Assembly (NCBI RefSeq): GCF_003473485.1
Contig: NC_053045.1
Span: forward strand, 46,170,494-46,234,493
Source: Medicago truncatula
Lineage: Eukaryota; Streptophyta; Magnoliopsida; Fabales; Fabaceae
DNA length: 64,000 nt
Direction of reading: 5' to 3'
Shown here piece by piece: positions 23,394 to 34,774 of this stretch. The position numbers were made by a program, and so were the translations under genes. The notes under the pieces are model-generated. The model worked only from the letters and a program-made list of their open reading frames with translations. It was not told where the DNA came from and ran no database searches. Numbering within the stretch: position 1 is the stretch's first letter; every line of letters starts with the position of its first letter.

Positions 23394-24249
23394 GAGTTTT
23401 TCTATTTACACCCCATGTTTTTCTGGTTACACCCAAATTTTTTTAAATTTTTTTTTATAATACTAAAATTGCCCTTTTATATAAATTTTCTTAAAACCCT
23501 AATTTTATTCATTGTCAGTGAGTTTCACCCTCTTACACCCCACAAAGCGATCGATCAAACAATTTGATGTTCAATATCAATCTCCATGAAAATTAAAGAG
23601 TGAATCAAAAATTTTTTTCATCCATACTCAATTGGATATAAGTAAGTGAATTTCTTCTTCTATTTGCTAGTTTCAATTTTTTTTTTCCTTCAACTGCACT
23701 GATGCACTGTACGATTACGGTTTTAATTTACATTGACAAGGTTAACTTAAATTCAGTTTAAGTAGGTTCATGTAAACTAAGTTTACATGAACCTACTTAA
23801 ACTGAGTTTACATGAACCTACTTAAATTGAGTTAACATGAACCTACTTAAACTGAGTTTACATGAACATACTTAAACTGAGTTTACATGAACATACTTAA
23901 ACTGAGTTTACATGAACATACTTAAACTGAGTTTACATGAACAAGGAAAACTCAAAATCAGAACTGAGAACCCATAACAAGAAAAACACAATGGATTGAA
24001 GAACAACACTTGCTAACCTGATTTGCTTCGAATTTTCTTTGAAATCATGAATGGACGTGAGAAAGTATGGTTTTGAAAATCTTCGCAGAACACAATCGAT
24101 CGATTGGAGAATTATGGTTTTGGAAGAAGGGTTTTAGGGTGTAACCAAAAAAGAAGGAATAGGCTTTTTGAAAATCAAATTTTATGAAAGGATAATCTTG
24201 TCATTTTGAGGTGCAACCATGATTAACTAGGGTGCAAGTAGAAAAACTC
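23394..24249. mobile_element. Mutator-type MITE (856 bp), 9 bp duplication
   Basis: The left end GAGTTTTTCTATTTACACCC and the inverted right end GAGTTTTTCTACTTGCACCC start terminal inverted repeats of roughly 45 bp with some changes. They are flanked by TCACAAAAT at 23385-23393 and 24250-24258, a perfect 9 bp duplication typical of Mutator. There is no transposase frame. The centre holds a 25 bp tandem array with an inverted lead copy. Confidence 0.88.
23753..23943 (+). repeat. 25 bp tandem array preceded by an inverted copy (hairpin)
   Basis: 6.5 copies of a 25 bp unit starting TTTACATGAACCTACTTAAA run from 23782 to 23943. Later copies carry ACATAC in place of ACCTAC. Immediately upstream, 23753-23777 is an exact inverted copy, so 25 bp arms with a 3-base loop form a perfect hairpin at the array start. 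It lies inside the Mutator-type MITE. Confidence 0.92.
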
Positions 24250-24415
24250 TCACAAAATTTAGTAACAAAGAAATTGGAAATGTATTTCACTTTTTTATAT
24301 CCAACTTTGTCAGTACTTTTATTCTTTGTATTGTCAATCAACATATATATCATACTTTTTTTAAGTAAATATATATGGAATACACGCATGTTAGGTCTTT
24401 TTTATTTTTAAAACA

Positions 24416-24418
<3 letters not shown>

Positions 24419-24451
<33 letters not shown>
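24419..24451. repeat. (AT)n microsatellite
   Basis: About 16 AT units just to the right of the Mutator MITE. Confidence 0.95.
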
Positions 24452-24455
<4 letters not shown>

Positions 24456-24566
24456 TCTCACTCACACATGCCGTGGGAAAAAAAACATACAAAAGGCACC
24501 GTAAATATGCAGTAACCACACCAAAGAAAAGAAAGACACCGTGATTGATTGCCAAGATAAACGCTC

Positions 24567-24659
24567 TCATTAGTAGAATAAACAAGATGAAATCCAAGTT
24601 ATCACAATAAACAATTCTTTAGGTTCCAACGTCATTAGTAGAATAAACAAGATGAAATC
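24567..24659 (+). repeat. 28 bp exact direct repeat
   Basis: The sequence TCATTAGTAGAATAAACAAG plus GATGAAATC is identical at 24567-24594 and 24632-24659. The 37 bp between them are unrelated. Local duplication of unknown origin. Confidence 0.85.
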
Positions 24660-24842
24660 TTAAATCTACTCAAACTCTATTGCCAAGACAACACATTATT
24701 CTCCTCAACCATTTCATCAATCTACATGGTATTATTATTGAATGATATCATTATAGATTTTCAAATTACCCAAATCGATGCATGCCAAATCAACCACCAA
24801 TCCTTTCTAAGTTTCATGTTCCTCGCCTCCCCACTTCAACTT

Positions 24843-25055
24843 TCAAAATGAACAAACAAATTTTGAGGGGTAATGATATTCATTAGGCACATTATTTTGG
24901 ACCACAAAAGTTTCCACGCACCCATCACAAAAGACACAATTTAAATTTGCCACCAATGGAATACTATTTCTTCTAACAAGATCTCTCGTTGGGATACGAT
25001 TATGAAATAGCTTCCAAGAAAAAACCAAAACCTTACTATTTTGTTTGTAGACCAT
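24843..25055 (-). pseudogene. LINE reverse-transcriptase fragment (zf-RVT region)
   Basis: The minus strand reads KVLVFSWKLFHNRIPTRDLV, then RRNSIPL and CVFCDGCVET. This matches the zinc-binding region found after the reverse transcriptase of plant L1-type LINEs (KV--F-W-L---R-PTR--L--R, then C--C---ET). Only this patch is readable. The frame is lost on both sides, so it is a decayed fragment. Confidence 0.65.
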
Positions 25056-27224
25056 CCCTAAGTAACTTTTCGTTACTCCATTTGTACCAAATAAAACAGG
25101 TTAACCACTTTTTGTCACTTTCATGTTTAACCATGACATAAATACTCATATTCATATACGAAATTGAGCCACTTTAAAAACAAATTCCCTGGTCTTTTTT
25201 CTGTTCAAATTGATACCTATAAAATCAATTTTACGAAAGTAAAAAAATATGGCCAAGCCTAAGTAATGTGACCCATGAAAGTGACCTATCCATGCCTTAA
25301 ATTTGGGGGGCTGGAGGCATCCCGAGTGTGTCGACATCTCAATGAACCTAACAAATAACCTGCTCTCTTCAATATTGATAACGACTTCCATCATAACCTA
25401 TCACCAAATACTCTATATTTTATGTCACTTATAAACTAATTTTGGTCAAAAATCTCTTCTTTTTTTTCATTGTTTTTTTATTCGTTTAATTTAGAACAAT
25501 TCCAAGTCAATTCTTCCTTTGAAAATTTGTATAAAGATAAAAGGGGAATATGGTGTCCCCTTTAAGCAACCGCACCCATCCAATTAACTCTAATATGATA
25601 TGCTCAATTCTCTTTCATTTGTCATTTCTCTTTTAGTAGTCTTCAAAGAGGTACTTAAGCTTCCCATAATTGACGTATTCATGTTTTCACTTTTTCACAA
25701 CCAATCATATTGCTAAATTAAGCTTCTAGATAGATGTTCAGAGCTTATTTGAGTTCAATTTATGTATGTATATCTACACATGACGAACTTGTAATCATTT
25801 TTACGTCACGTATGACTTATTTACTTTTTTTTACTTGATTTGCATTGTTTCATCATATACTTTGGTTTCACTACATATATAAATTATACTATTCAAGTTT
25901 GAATATTGAATGAAACAATCTTAAGCTGAATTTTAGACTTCAAATTAACAGAATCCATTTCATTTGAAAATCATATAGTTAAGATCAAAAACTAATTGAA
26001 TATAAAAATCTTAGAAATTTTAAGTTTGATTGGCACAAGTACCTTGTAAGAAAATTTCATTTAAAATTTGAATTAATTTTAAAATAAATTAATATAAAAA
26101 TATAATATAACATTAAATAATTGGATGTTGATACATATTCAATCAACTTTAGAGATAATGTTGTGTTCACCAAAATAATTTAAAAAAAAGAAAACAGTTT
26201 GAGCCCAACTTTTTTTTTTTTTTTGAGAGGAACTTGTTATATAGTATTATTTGGCAAAAATATTTTTTTTAGGGAATTTAGCGACAATATATTGTCACTA
26301 TCTTATTAGGAGAAAAGAGATTAGATGTGTGTGTTTATTTTTTTAGTTGGTAAAACGCTTTATCGATGGTTGTCAGCTCGAGCCGTGAAAGGGAGCAAGT
26401 GGAGAATACTATTGTTATGGACATTCTCTGACACTCACTATCTTATTAGATGAAATCATGTGGGTACCAGACTTTGAGAATGAATCCCAAATAAAATGGT
26501 GAGACTCGCATGAGTTTCATCAAATAAGAGAATAAATATCATAGAGTGTTCATATCATTTTTCGAGAACATAAGAGATTGTTCCTAACATTTGTCATTCA
26601 TATTAAGATCTAACAAAAGCATATCTAAAATTGGGAAATTGTATCAATTAAAAAAAAGACTAAAATTGGTTCGTCCTATCTTATGGAAGATTGTTTTGGT
26701 TTTTGGGGTGTGTGACGTGGGGAGAAGATGATTGTATACTTGTTCCTCTCCATTATTCTTTTTTCTATATTGACTGCTTAATCCTATGAATGTAATTGAT
26801 GGTATTGTTATGCAATACAAGAAGTTTCCCATTTCTAGTGAAGTCAAAGGGGAAAGAACTTAGCCCTCCTGCATTCTTAGAGCAGCAAGAAGTTTTGTCA
26901 TGATAATGTCTTCTTGGAGATTGGTTAAATTAATTAAAAAGTGATTTTTTCTTCTTGAGGTATATTTGTATGGGATCTGATCCATATACTATTTACTCCA
27001 TAATCTAAGCTAATTGCATTAGCACCAAAGAGATAAAAGTGGGGACAAAGTGAATCTTTATTTCATCCTGATGGATTTTAAAGGTTGTCCTTGATCTTTT
27101 CCACGTCATAATTAATGACAAAGTCTGTATAATATAGAAGGACTGGTCTTATAACTGTAACTATCAACATATTGATCTATCCATATATTTAATTAACCAC
27201 GTTATCATATCAGTGAGGAACAGT

Positions 27225-27270
27225 CATATGAGTTTTTTTTTTTTTTTTTAAAATAACAATCCCATATGAG
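27225..27270 (-). mobile_element. Tail-only retro-insertion, 8 bp duplication
   Basis: CATATGAG at 27225-27232 and 27263-27270 flanks 17 T residues plus AAAATAACAATCC. On the minus strand the insert reads GGATTGTTATTTT and then poly(A). The short duplication makes this one of the weaker members of the set. Confidence 0.45.
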
Positions 27271-27509
27271 ATATATAGCTATCCAATTTAGTGGATGTAT
27301 TGATTCATATATATGCTATTTGACTTTTTTCATGGTTAATATATGAGTAATATTGACCTCAAAAGAAGTTAATGGTTAATATATGGTTTTTTTTTTGTAC
27401 TACAAAAAACCAAAGATTTTTAATGGTACTATAGAAAACGCAGGAGACAATCTGCTTCCCCTTTACACACACCGTAATGAACTATATGATAAGTATATTA
27501 AATAATCTT

Positions 27510-28932
27510 TTTTTTTTAACAATAAAAAATGGGACATGTTTTAACAAAGCTAGGCTTCTCCAAAATACAGTGTGTACTACAGAGACTTCAAATAATTACA
27601 AAGTAGCAATGTTAGGCAAAGATATTAGCCAATTCCTAAACAGGCCATGTAATTTGACCACCATAAATGAAAACCGTAAGCAAAAACGACGTTACTAGCT
27701 TTTAGCCACCAAAGAGAGTGCCGCTTTACTTTATCTAATAACTGATCTATGGAACTAGTTGTATTGTTAAACAACCTATGATTACGATCATTCCATATGA
27801 TCCACGTAAAAAACAACCGAACAAGCTGCAAAAAAGAGCGCCTTGCTCGCATACCACCTGCAGAATGAGTGAACTGAAAGAAATGATCTGAGACATGAAA
27901 AGGGTCTGGGCCTGAGACTCCAAGCCAAGACCGCACCTTATGCCAAAGAGTGCCATAAAAATCACAGATATGAATAAATGTTGAGAAGTCTCAATAACAC
28001 CACACCCCGACAAACAGCCAGCCGCGGCTCCGGGAAGAACTCCACGATGCACCAAGTTTGTCCGAGTTGGCAGCCGGTCCCGTAACAACCTCCAAGCAAA
28101 AATGGAAACTTTAATAGGAACGTGAATATACCAAACTAGAGCCTCGACACTATCCACCTGAGGGCTGTCCTGAGAAGTTAAAAGTTGATAAGCGTTGCTA
28201 ACGGTGTAACCTGCAGAAAGGTCCAGCTGTCATCGCCAAGTATATGTCACATTAAGCTGCAAAGAAACATTACGAAGTAAAATGATACACTCCCCAAGCA
28301 TGTCCTCCTCCCAAACCCACAATTGCCTTCTCCACCTCCAACCCGCCCCCCAACATCCCAACCATACGACGACATATAAGACACCGTACAAGATTTACCA
28401 ACCGCAAGCTCAAAAAGGCGACTGAAACGCACTCGAAACGACACTCCTCCTAACCAAAGGTCATGCCAAAATAACGTATCAGCCCCATCACCCACCATCC
28501 GGGTAAGACCCTCTTGAAACCAACCACCTTCTACCCCACCTAAACCCTCTTGCCCCCAACCTCCAACCTCCCATTCACCTCACCATATCTCGCCACCAAC
28601 ACCCTATACCAAAAACTCCTCCTCTCCACTAATAACCGCCAACACCATTTCCCTAATAACGCCTCATTAAACTCCCTCAACCTCCGCACTCCCAAACCAC
28701 CATACTCCCTCCTAGAACAAATAGAGGTCCAATTGACCCAAGAAATTTTTTTGTGATCCTTACAACCCCCCAAAAAAATTTAGAAAAAATAGATTCAATG
28801 GAAAAAATTATACCTGACGGAGCCTTGAAGAAGGAAAGAGCATAGACAGGTAGAGAGGTCAAAACAGACTTGAGAAGGACTAAACGGCCACCAAATGACA
28901 GAAACCGACTTTTAAACTCATACAGTCTCGAT
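27510..28932 (-). mobile_element. 5'-truncated LINE (L1 type), 12 bp target duplication
   Basis: TTAAATAATCTT at 27498-27509 and 28933-28944 flanks the insert. On the minus strand it begins inside the reverse transcriptase (KSRFLSFGGRLVLLKSVLTS, then LPVYALSFFKAP) and runs through WVNWTSICSRREYGGLGVRR. It then reaches the zinc-binding region (KVSIFAWRLLRDRLPTRTNL) and WIIWNDRNHRLFNN, and ends TTTATTGTT plus poly(A) (10 T on the plus strand). Readable pieces lie in five successive segments in changing frames, so at least four frameshifts have broken it. The 5' truncation and long duplication are what LINE integration produces. Confidence 0.88.
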
Positions 28933-29076
28933 TTAAATAATCTTGTTTTGTTGGAAATAAATAATCTTGTTTTGACTTCGAGCAAAAAAAAGTTTCTTTT
29001 AGAGAACATTAATTATGAATGGATTAATTGTAATTTTGCATTAAAAAAACATAAGAAAGGTAATTTTGCAAGTGGC

Positions 29077-29123
29077 ATCAAAATTTTCATTTTTTTTTTT
29101 TGAAGCAAATCAAAATTTCCATT
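29077..29123 (-). mobile_element. Tail-only retro-insertion, 15 bp duplication
   Basis: ATCAAAATTTTCATT (29077-29091) and ATCAAAATTTCCATT (29109-29123) differ at one base. Between them are a T run and GAAGCAA, that is TTGCTTC-poly(A) on the minus strand. Confidence 0.5.
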
Positions 29124-29667
29124 GAGCATCATGTGTGTCCACATTTACACCACCATTTATATACATCTTCACCGGCATCTCTTGCTAACACAGAGGACCG
29201 TACAAGTGTCATCATATTATATGCTTTTAGTAAAGGTATACTACATTCATATTCATATAATTATTAAAACCTTCTGCCTTGTCAAGATTTCTCAATATTG
29301 CTATAGTCACAAAATCTGATTCCATGTTAGAAATTAGACTATAATAATTCTATATATATGCGGTCTCGCAAGGCCAAAAGGTAATTATTATTGTTGTTGA
29401 ACCAAAAACAGTCTCAGATTGCCTTTACGTAAAGCATCTTGCTGTGCTATAAAAAAGAAAAACAGATAGTGAAAAGGAAAGCACTAAAAAGGTAGGAGAT
29501 GACCAAGTCCAAGTTGTAATTCAATAGTTCAATTCAAAGCTTAATAAGGAGCCACAGCATGGACACGCAAGTACTAAACTATAGTTAGTGAGGCAAAGTT
29601 AGCTGAGATATTTATGTATCATTTGAAGCTAATTTATTTATTTATTTTAACTAATTTCGGTTATTTA

Positions 29668-29757
29668 ATTCATCAAACAATTTTATTTTTTTATTTTTTG
29701 GTCAAGATTCATCAAACAATTTTTTTTTTTTTTTGGTAGAATTCATCAAACAATTTT
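29668..29757 (-). mobile_element. Two tail-only insertions sharing one target, 17 bp triplication
   Basis: ATTCATCAAACAATTTT occurs exactly three times, at 29668-29684, 29707-29723 and 29741-29757. The two spacers are A(T)8A(T)6GGTCAAG and a T run ending GGTAGA. On the minus strand they read CTTGACC-A-rich and TCTACC-poly(A). It looks like one insertion with duplication, then a second into one copy of that duplication. Confidence 0.55.
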
Positions 29758-30229
29758 AACTAACAAGAAAAATGATAACCAGGGGGGAAATTTATATTTC
29801 TAAAAATATCCTCTGAAATAAAAGGAATAGTCGAATTCCACCCGACAAAACCCTAGATAAAAATGTCATGATTAACTAACTAACTTGTCAGCACATGTCT
29901 TGATGCTAGCAAAATTTGATGTTTTCTTAGAATCCTATAGTATAACTATTTCAGCTATTATGATTTTTGATTGTATTATCACATTTGATATTTGAGATAG
30001 AAATGTTTATACTGGATTTGTGTTGCCCTGGATATATTTTACGAAAAGTTGTTATAATATACTTCACTATTTATTTCATATGAGTGTTGGTAAAAAAAAA
30101 TTATCATAACTAATGAGGTAAAAAACATAAATTACAAATAATAACCAGCAGAGCTTAATTTGAAACTATATATTATAATATATATATATATAATTGGCAA
30201 TTTTATTTGTCAATTAAATAGAAATTATA

Positions 30230-30313
30230 TCATTGTGAGCTTACCTCAATTGATATGGACAATGCATAATATATGCAGGGTCTGGGTTCGAACCCCGACC
30301 ACAAAAAAAAATG
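30230..30313 (+). mobile_element. Short tRNA-derived SINE (84 bp), 9 bp duplication
   Basis: GAAATTATA at 30221-30229 and 30314-30322 flanks the insert. The insert starts near TCATTGTGAGCTTACCTCAA (A-box region) and has a perfect B-box GGTTCGAACCCC about 50 bp further on. It ends GACCACAAAAAAAAATG. There is no tRNA acceptor stem, so it is a SINE and not a tRNA gene. Confidence 0.8.
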
Positions 30314-30379
30314 GAAATTATAAAGCATGCATTGATCTCTAACTAATCCAAGTTTAGAGTTGAACTAGTTAGACATATA

Positions 30380-30526
30380 CACCCTCCGGTCATTTTTATA
30401 CGCAAAATTTTATATTTTAGATTCATTCAATTAATGATGTATATGGTCTTTATTATAAACCACATACTTCAATTAATGAATGAATCTAAAATATAAAATT
30501 TTACTTGTAATAGAGACCAGAGCGTG
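30380..30526. mobile_element. Stowaway MITE (147 bp), near-complete hairpin
   Basis: It starts CACCCTCCGGTCATTTTTAT and ends with the inverted CACGCTCTGGTCTCTATTAC, with TA on both sides (30378-30379 and 30527-30528). The inverted arms extend about 58 bp, through TTTTATATTTTAGATTCATT, leaving a short loop. Confidence 0.85.
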
Positions 30527-30680
30527 TATTCCTTATTTATGGGAAACCAAATGATCACCACATAGTGATAGAGTGGCAAAGTCTTGGTAATTACAAACGA
30601 AGTTAACATGCTTTTTACTTAAATAATATTGTCTGATTTAGGTTTTATGCAAGTGGTCACACTTGAAAAGTATATAAATG

Positions 30681-31031
30681 TTTAGAGCATCCACAATGGT
30701 GAGGTCTTCACCATTTAAGATCTAGTACTTAATAGGTATTTCTATTGTGGGAAAAAAAATTGGGGGTCTTCTAAGATCCAGTGCCTAACTTAAGACCCTT
30801 ATTTTTTAGTGGTCCCCACACACTTTTTTTATTAAAATAATGTTAGTGGTGGAATGTAAACGAGGAATAGTTAGCTATGGAACCTATTTAGACTTTTTGC
30901 CATAAGATCTCCTTTGGAGTGGATGAGTACCTATTAGGTACTGTTATTAAAAAATAATAAAAAAGTGATGTGTACAAGTGAGACCCGTTTAAGACCTTCA
31001 AATTGAGAGTCTACATTGTAGATGCTCTAAA
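30681..31031. mobile_element. TIR MITE (about 351 bp)
   Basis: TTTAGAGCATCCACAATGG at the left is matched by an inverted TTTAGAGCATCTACAATGT at the right. This is the common plant MITE end GAGCATCCACAATG. No coding frame. I could not decide the target duplication and so do not assign the superfamily. Confidence 0.7.
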
Positions 31032-32083
31032 CCATCTTCGATTGCACATGTCTCTTCTATCTTAACCAAGTTCATGTGTTCGAATTCAATCTAGAACACG
31101 TAGCAACGTTATAACTTTTAGGTAGAGTTTATCGTCCATTTAAGTTCCACGATACTTGAGAGATTAATCACAATAGTTATGCGCATAGAGGATAATCAGT
31201 TTACACTAAAATCGTCTCGAATTGCAAAGACAAATCGTTTGAACCGAATAAAATAAAATAAAAACATATTCTCTCTCAAATAATATATAATATTACTGCA
31301 TTTTGACCGGTGAATTTGAAATCAACAAATTTGATATTTTATTTGAATATATATCAACATATACAATTTTATCAAATCATTGCTCTAAATTAAGATTGGA
31401 GAGGTGGGAAATCAATCATGCTCAAAACTTGAATGGTTTACAAAGAATAGATGCTGACGTTGGCTCCCCATCAGCACAGCAAGACAAACCGTCTTCACCC
31501 ACGTGCTTGTCACTGTTTCAGGCTTCGGTCAAATGCCGGTGCCAGTCTCAGACACGTGTGTTCCTTTCTATTATTCCAAAACCAAAGTTCCTATTTTTCA
31601 ATTTTACAACTAAGTCGAAATGTTTGAATCATTGACTACTACAGTTTCTAAACATCTTCTTCTCAACTCAACCTCCTCTTCAAGCTGTGTGCATCATAGC
31701 TCCACGTTAATTTGAAGCTTTTCTTTTTCCCCATGTGATATATAATTATATATATAAATGGTCCAATGTGAATATCATATATCTTGATAAAAAAATTAAC
31801 TTAACCTTTAGACATTAGTAATGCGTGTATTATAAACATGATTGTATTATAATTAGAGGAGTTGATGTGGGAGTACAAAAGTTTAATAATAAGACAATAT
31901 TATTTGGACGGATGATAAATAAAATTTAATTATTTAAATTACGAAACTTTATATGTCATATACTACATGACAACAATTGCTGAGATTTTTTTTAACTCGA
32001 ATCCATCAACGTTCCTTATATGTATGAAAGTAAATTTGACATTATTGGAAAAATGTGAGACCAGGTAAAAGCAATATAGTAGA

Positions 32084-32104
32084 GTCAACCATGTTATATT
32101 TGAC
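32084..32104. promoter_or_regulatory. Paired W-box cores 1.1 kb upstream of the WRKY gene
   Basis: GTCAA (32084-32088, TTGACT on the minus strand) and TTGACT (from 32100) lie 11 bp apart in opposite orientation. TTGAC is the core bound by WRKY factors, so self-regulation or cross-regulation is possible. Another core, GTCAACC, lies near 32992. TTGAC is short enough to occur by chance. Confidence 0.35.
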
Positions 32105-32261
32105 TATTAGTTTTTAAATCAACATAAAGACCGGAAATACAAACCAGTGAATGAAGAAGATTTTATTACATGGGATTGGATTCCATTCAACTGTACCTTT
32201 TCACTGCTTAAATAAATTAGAATTATTGGTTTCATGTGGTACATTATGTTTTCGGCAATCC

Positions 32262-32312
32262 AAGAGAACACAAAAGAATATGTCAAAAAAAAAAAAAGAG
32301 AACACAAAAGAA
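32262..32312 (+). mobile_element. Tail-only retro-insertion, 17 bp duplication
   Basis: AAGAGAACACAAAAGAA at 32262-32278 and 32296-32312 is exact. The insert is only TATGTC plus an A run. Confidence 0.6.
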
Positions 32313-32565
32313 GTTTTTGTTTTTTGGTTTAGTTTTTTTAGAAGACTCCAAATTGGGCTGAACCGTCAAAAACTTTTTTAAAAATGATCAATTTAATTTA
32401 TTTCCAACTTTTAGTGTTTCAAAGGGTTAAATCATTTCCTCCAAAAAAAAAGGTAATCAAATCAAGATTCTACCAGATATTAATTAAGATTATATTAGAG
32501 TAAATTTTATATCATGGCAGTATATAAATTTGTTATACGCAGCAAAAGACCATATTTTGTCTTGT

Positions 32566-32602
32566 AAAATGCTTATATTATTGTTAAAAAAAATGCTTAT
32601 AT
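32566..32602 (+). mobile_element. Tail-only retro-insertion, 13 bp duplication
   Basis: AAAATGCTTATAT at 32566-32578 and 32590-32602 flanks TATTGTTAAAA. The same TATTGTT-poly(A) is the 3' end of the LINE at 27510-28932, which hints at the source family. Confidence 0.5.
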
Positions 32603-33065
32603 CACTGTACTAATTAAAAAAAGAATTCTTATATTATATTTTAATTTGGACCCGGAGGTGATGATTTGATAAATTTGGTCACCCTATATGACTAGGTTGT
32701 ATCTTTTGTTAATAGTGTATATATCTTATGGTTGGTTAATAATATGATTTAATTCGTATACATATCATATAAAGAATTTTACATGAAAATAATGTATTAA
32801 AATTAGAATATTAACAATATATGCCTTTTGATTTATTTACATATAGGTGAGGCTGCAAATGCAAAGTGACATTAATCTCCCTATCTGCTTAACTAATATT
32901 GATGAGTTTCCTTAATGGAAGTAAGATGGTCTAAAAATGTTTCCATATGAGAAAGCATGCACTTTCTACTCTTTTGATTGGAGGGTATTTTGTCAACCTC
33001 CTTTTTAAAAGTGACCTAGCAATTCTCTGTTCAAACCCAAAGACTTTGCTATTTTCTTTTATTCT

Positions 33066-33075
33066 TATATATAAT
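33066..33075 (+). promoter_or_regulatory. Probable TATA box of the WRKY gene
   Basis: TATATATAAT lies about 125 bp before the start codon, followed by a short (AC)n tract at 33079-33092. This fits a leader of about 90 nt. Confidence 0.5.
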
Positions 33076-33192
33076 ATAACACACACACACACAAACACAT
33101 AAATAACTCATCAAGAGATAAGACTTCAAAACAAACCAACCTCACTACACACTCTTCTCTTTTGCTTCTATATATCTTTCTCTTTCTTCTTC

Positions 33193-34774
33193 ATGTCTGA
33201 TGAACCTAAACCTTATTTCCAAGACTTTATGCTAGATCAAGGATCTAACATGTACTCATGTGAAAAACAATTTTCAACCTTTCATAACTTAGATTCATCA
33301 CAACCTAATTACTTTGATCCATCATCTTATAATATGAGTTTCACAGAAAGTTTACAAGGAGGAAACATGGATCACTACAATTCACCACTTGCAACTTCTT
33401 TTGGAGTACTATCTCCTTCTTCATCAGAGGTTTTTTCATCTGTTGATCAAGGAAATCAAAAACCTTCAGCTGGAGAATTAGGTGGTGGTGATCAAACCCT
33501 TGCTACACTTAACTCATCTATCTCTAATTCCTCATCTTCTGAAGCTGGAGGAGTAGAAGAAGAAGATTCAGGAAAGAGAAAGAAAAATATTGGACAGGTT
33601 AAAGAAGAACCAGGACAAGAAAGCTCTAAAAATGGGTAAATCTTTTCTTCCTTTTCTTATCTCATCAAACCCTTGAATTTAATGGTGCAACATGTAGTTA
33701 TTAATATTATTACTTAATATATGTTTTTGAATGAAATAAAGGAACAACAAGGTGGATAAGAAGAAAGGAGAGAAGAAGCAAAAAGAACCAAGGTTTGCTT
33801 TCATGACAAAGAGTGAAGTTGATCAGCTAGAAGATGGATACAGATGGAGAAAATATGGACAGAAAGCTGTTAAGAATAGTCCATACCCTAGGTAATTATA
33901 AACAGTTGCATTCAATGGAAGATCCATTACCACTATTAAAACAAAGTCAATAATTTTACATAAAACTAAATATCATATACTAACTCACCTATACTACTAT
34001 ACTCTATAGATCTGCTTGATGTGGATGTTAATTACTAGTTAATTAATATTTCATCAAATTCAATTCAAATTTCTTTATACATATATTCAAATCTTATTTA
34101 TTTATTTACACCCCATGTTCCCAAGAGAGACATTAATATATATTAATTGAATCATAGCTAGTAAAAACAAAAGGAAATGAAAGGAAAGTCAAAAGGAAAT
34201 TAAAACCATGTTCAAATTACATCAAGTATACAACTCTCTCTAGCTAGGGTCTACTCTAGATACCATCAAAACAATGGCTTGTATATATTTCTTAGCATTA
34301 ATTAATTTGATGAATGATTTGATAATGAGAAATTGCATTTGATATTGCAGGAGCTATTACAGGTGTACAACACAGAAATGTACAGTGAAAAAACGCGTAG
34401 AAAGATCATATGAAGACCCAACAACTGTGATAACAACATATGAAGGTCAGCATAATCATCCTGTCCCCACTTCCCTAAGAGGCAATGCGGCTGCAATGTT
34501 CACACCTTCTAATTTGCTATCTACACCTACACCTTTCTCATATGGGTCAAACTTCCCTCAAGATCTTCTTCTCCACATGCACCACCACAACACCTTCAAT
34601 ATCACCCAACCAACAACACATACTACTAATAACGTTGCTGGTTCCGTTTACTCACACAACAACATTAACAACTCATTTCTTCAACAATATCAACAACAAC
34701 TTCCTCCTGATCAATATGGACTCCTTCAAGACATTGTCCCTTCCATGTTCCTCAACAGGACCAATCACAACTAA
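33193..34774 (+). CDS. WRKY transcription factor, group IIc (WRKY28/71/8 clade)
   Basis: Three exons, 33193-33635, 33742-33891 and 34351-34774, give 338 aa. The N-terminal half is acidic and Ser-rich, then basic ([15 protein letters not shown] at 154-168). The single WRKY domain has WRKYGQK at 183-189. Its zinc finger is C203-x4-C208-x23-H232-x-H234, the C2H2 form of group II. The second intron falls within the codon for R198 just after NSPYP, the position conserved in group IIc. [20 protein letters not shown] and [20 protein letters not shown] match the WRKY28/71/8 group, which binds TTGAC W-boxes and acts in stress, salicylate and branching responses. The C-terminus is rich in His, Asn and Gln. 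Which member this is cannot be fixed without a tree. Confidence 0.95.

Larger units (their letters stand above)
17852..33192. other. Large intergenic region rich in transposons
   Basis: These 15.3 kb hold no gene I can support. The first 400 bp are the TPK 3' UTR. Named elements within are listed separately: Mutator MITE, LINE pieces, SINE, Stowaway MITE, TIR MITE and several tail-only insertions. The stretches 18720-21350, 21430-23380, 25400-27220 and 31040-32080 are AT-rich with only short chance reading frames. The WRKY promoter occupies the right end. Confidence 0.6.

Noticed and set aside
23753..23943. Regular 25 bp repeats that could suggest a CRISPR array
   Set aside because: The units are in direct tandem without spacers, inside a plant Mutator MITE. 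No cas-like gene and no prokaryotic context.
25152..25394. 80-codon minus-strand frame next to the LINE fragment
   Set aside because: It may be further LINE debris, but no motif could be recognised, so I did not call it.
27332..27385. 14 bp direct repeat ATGGTTAATATATG around 26 bp
   Set aside because: The insert lacks a clean poly(A) end, so I left it out of the tail-only set.
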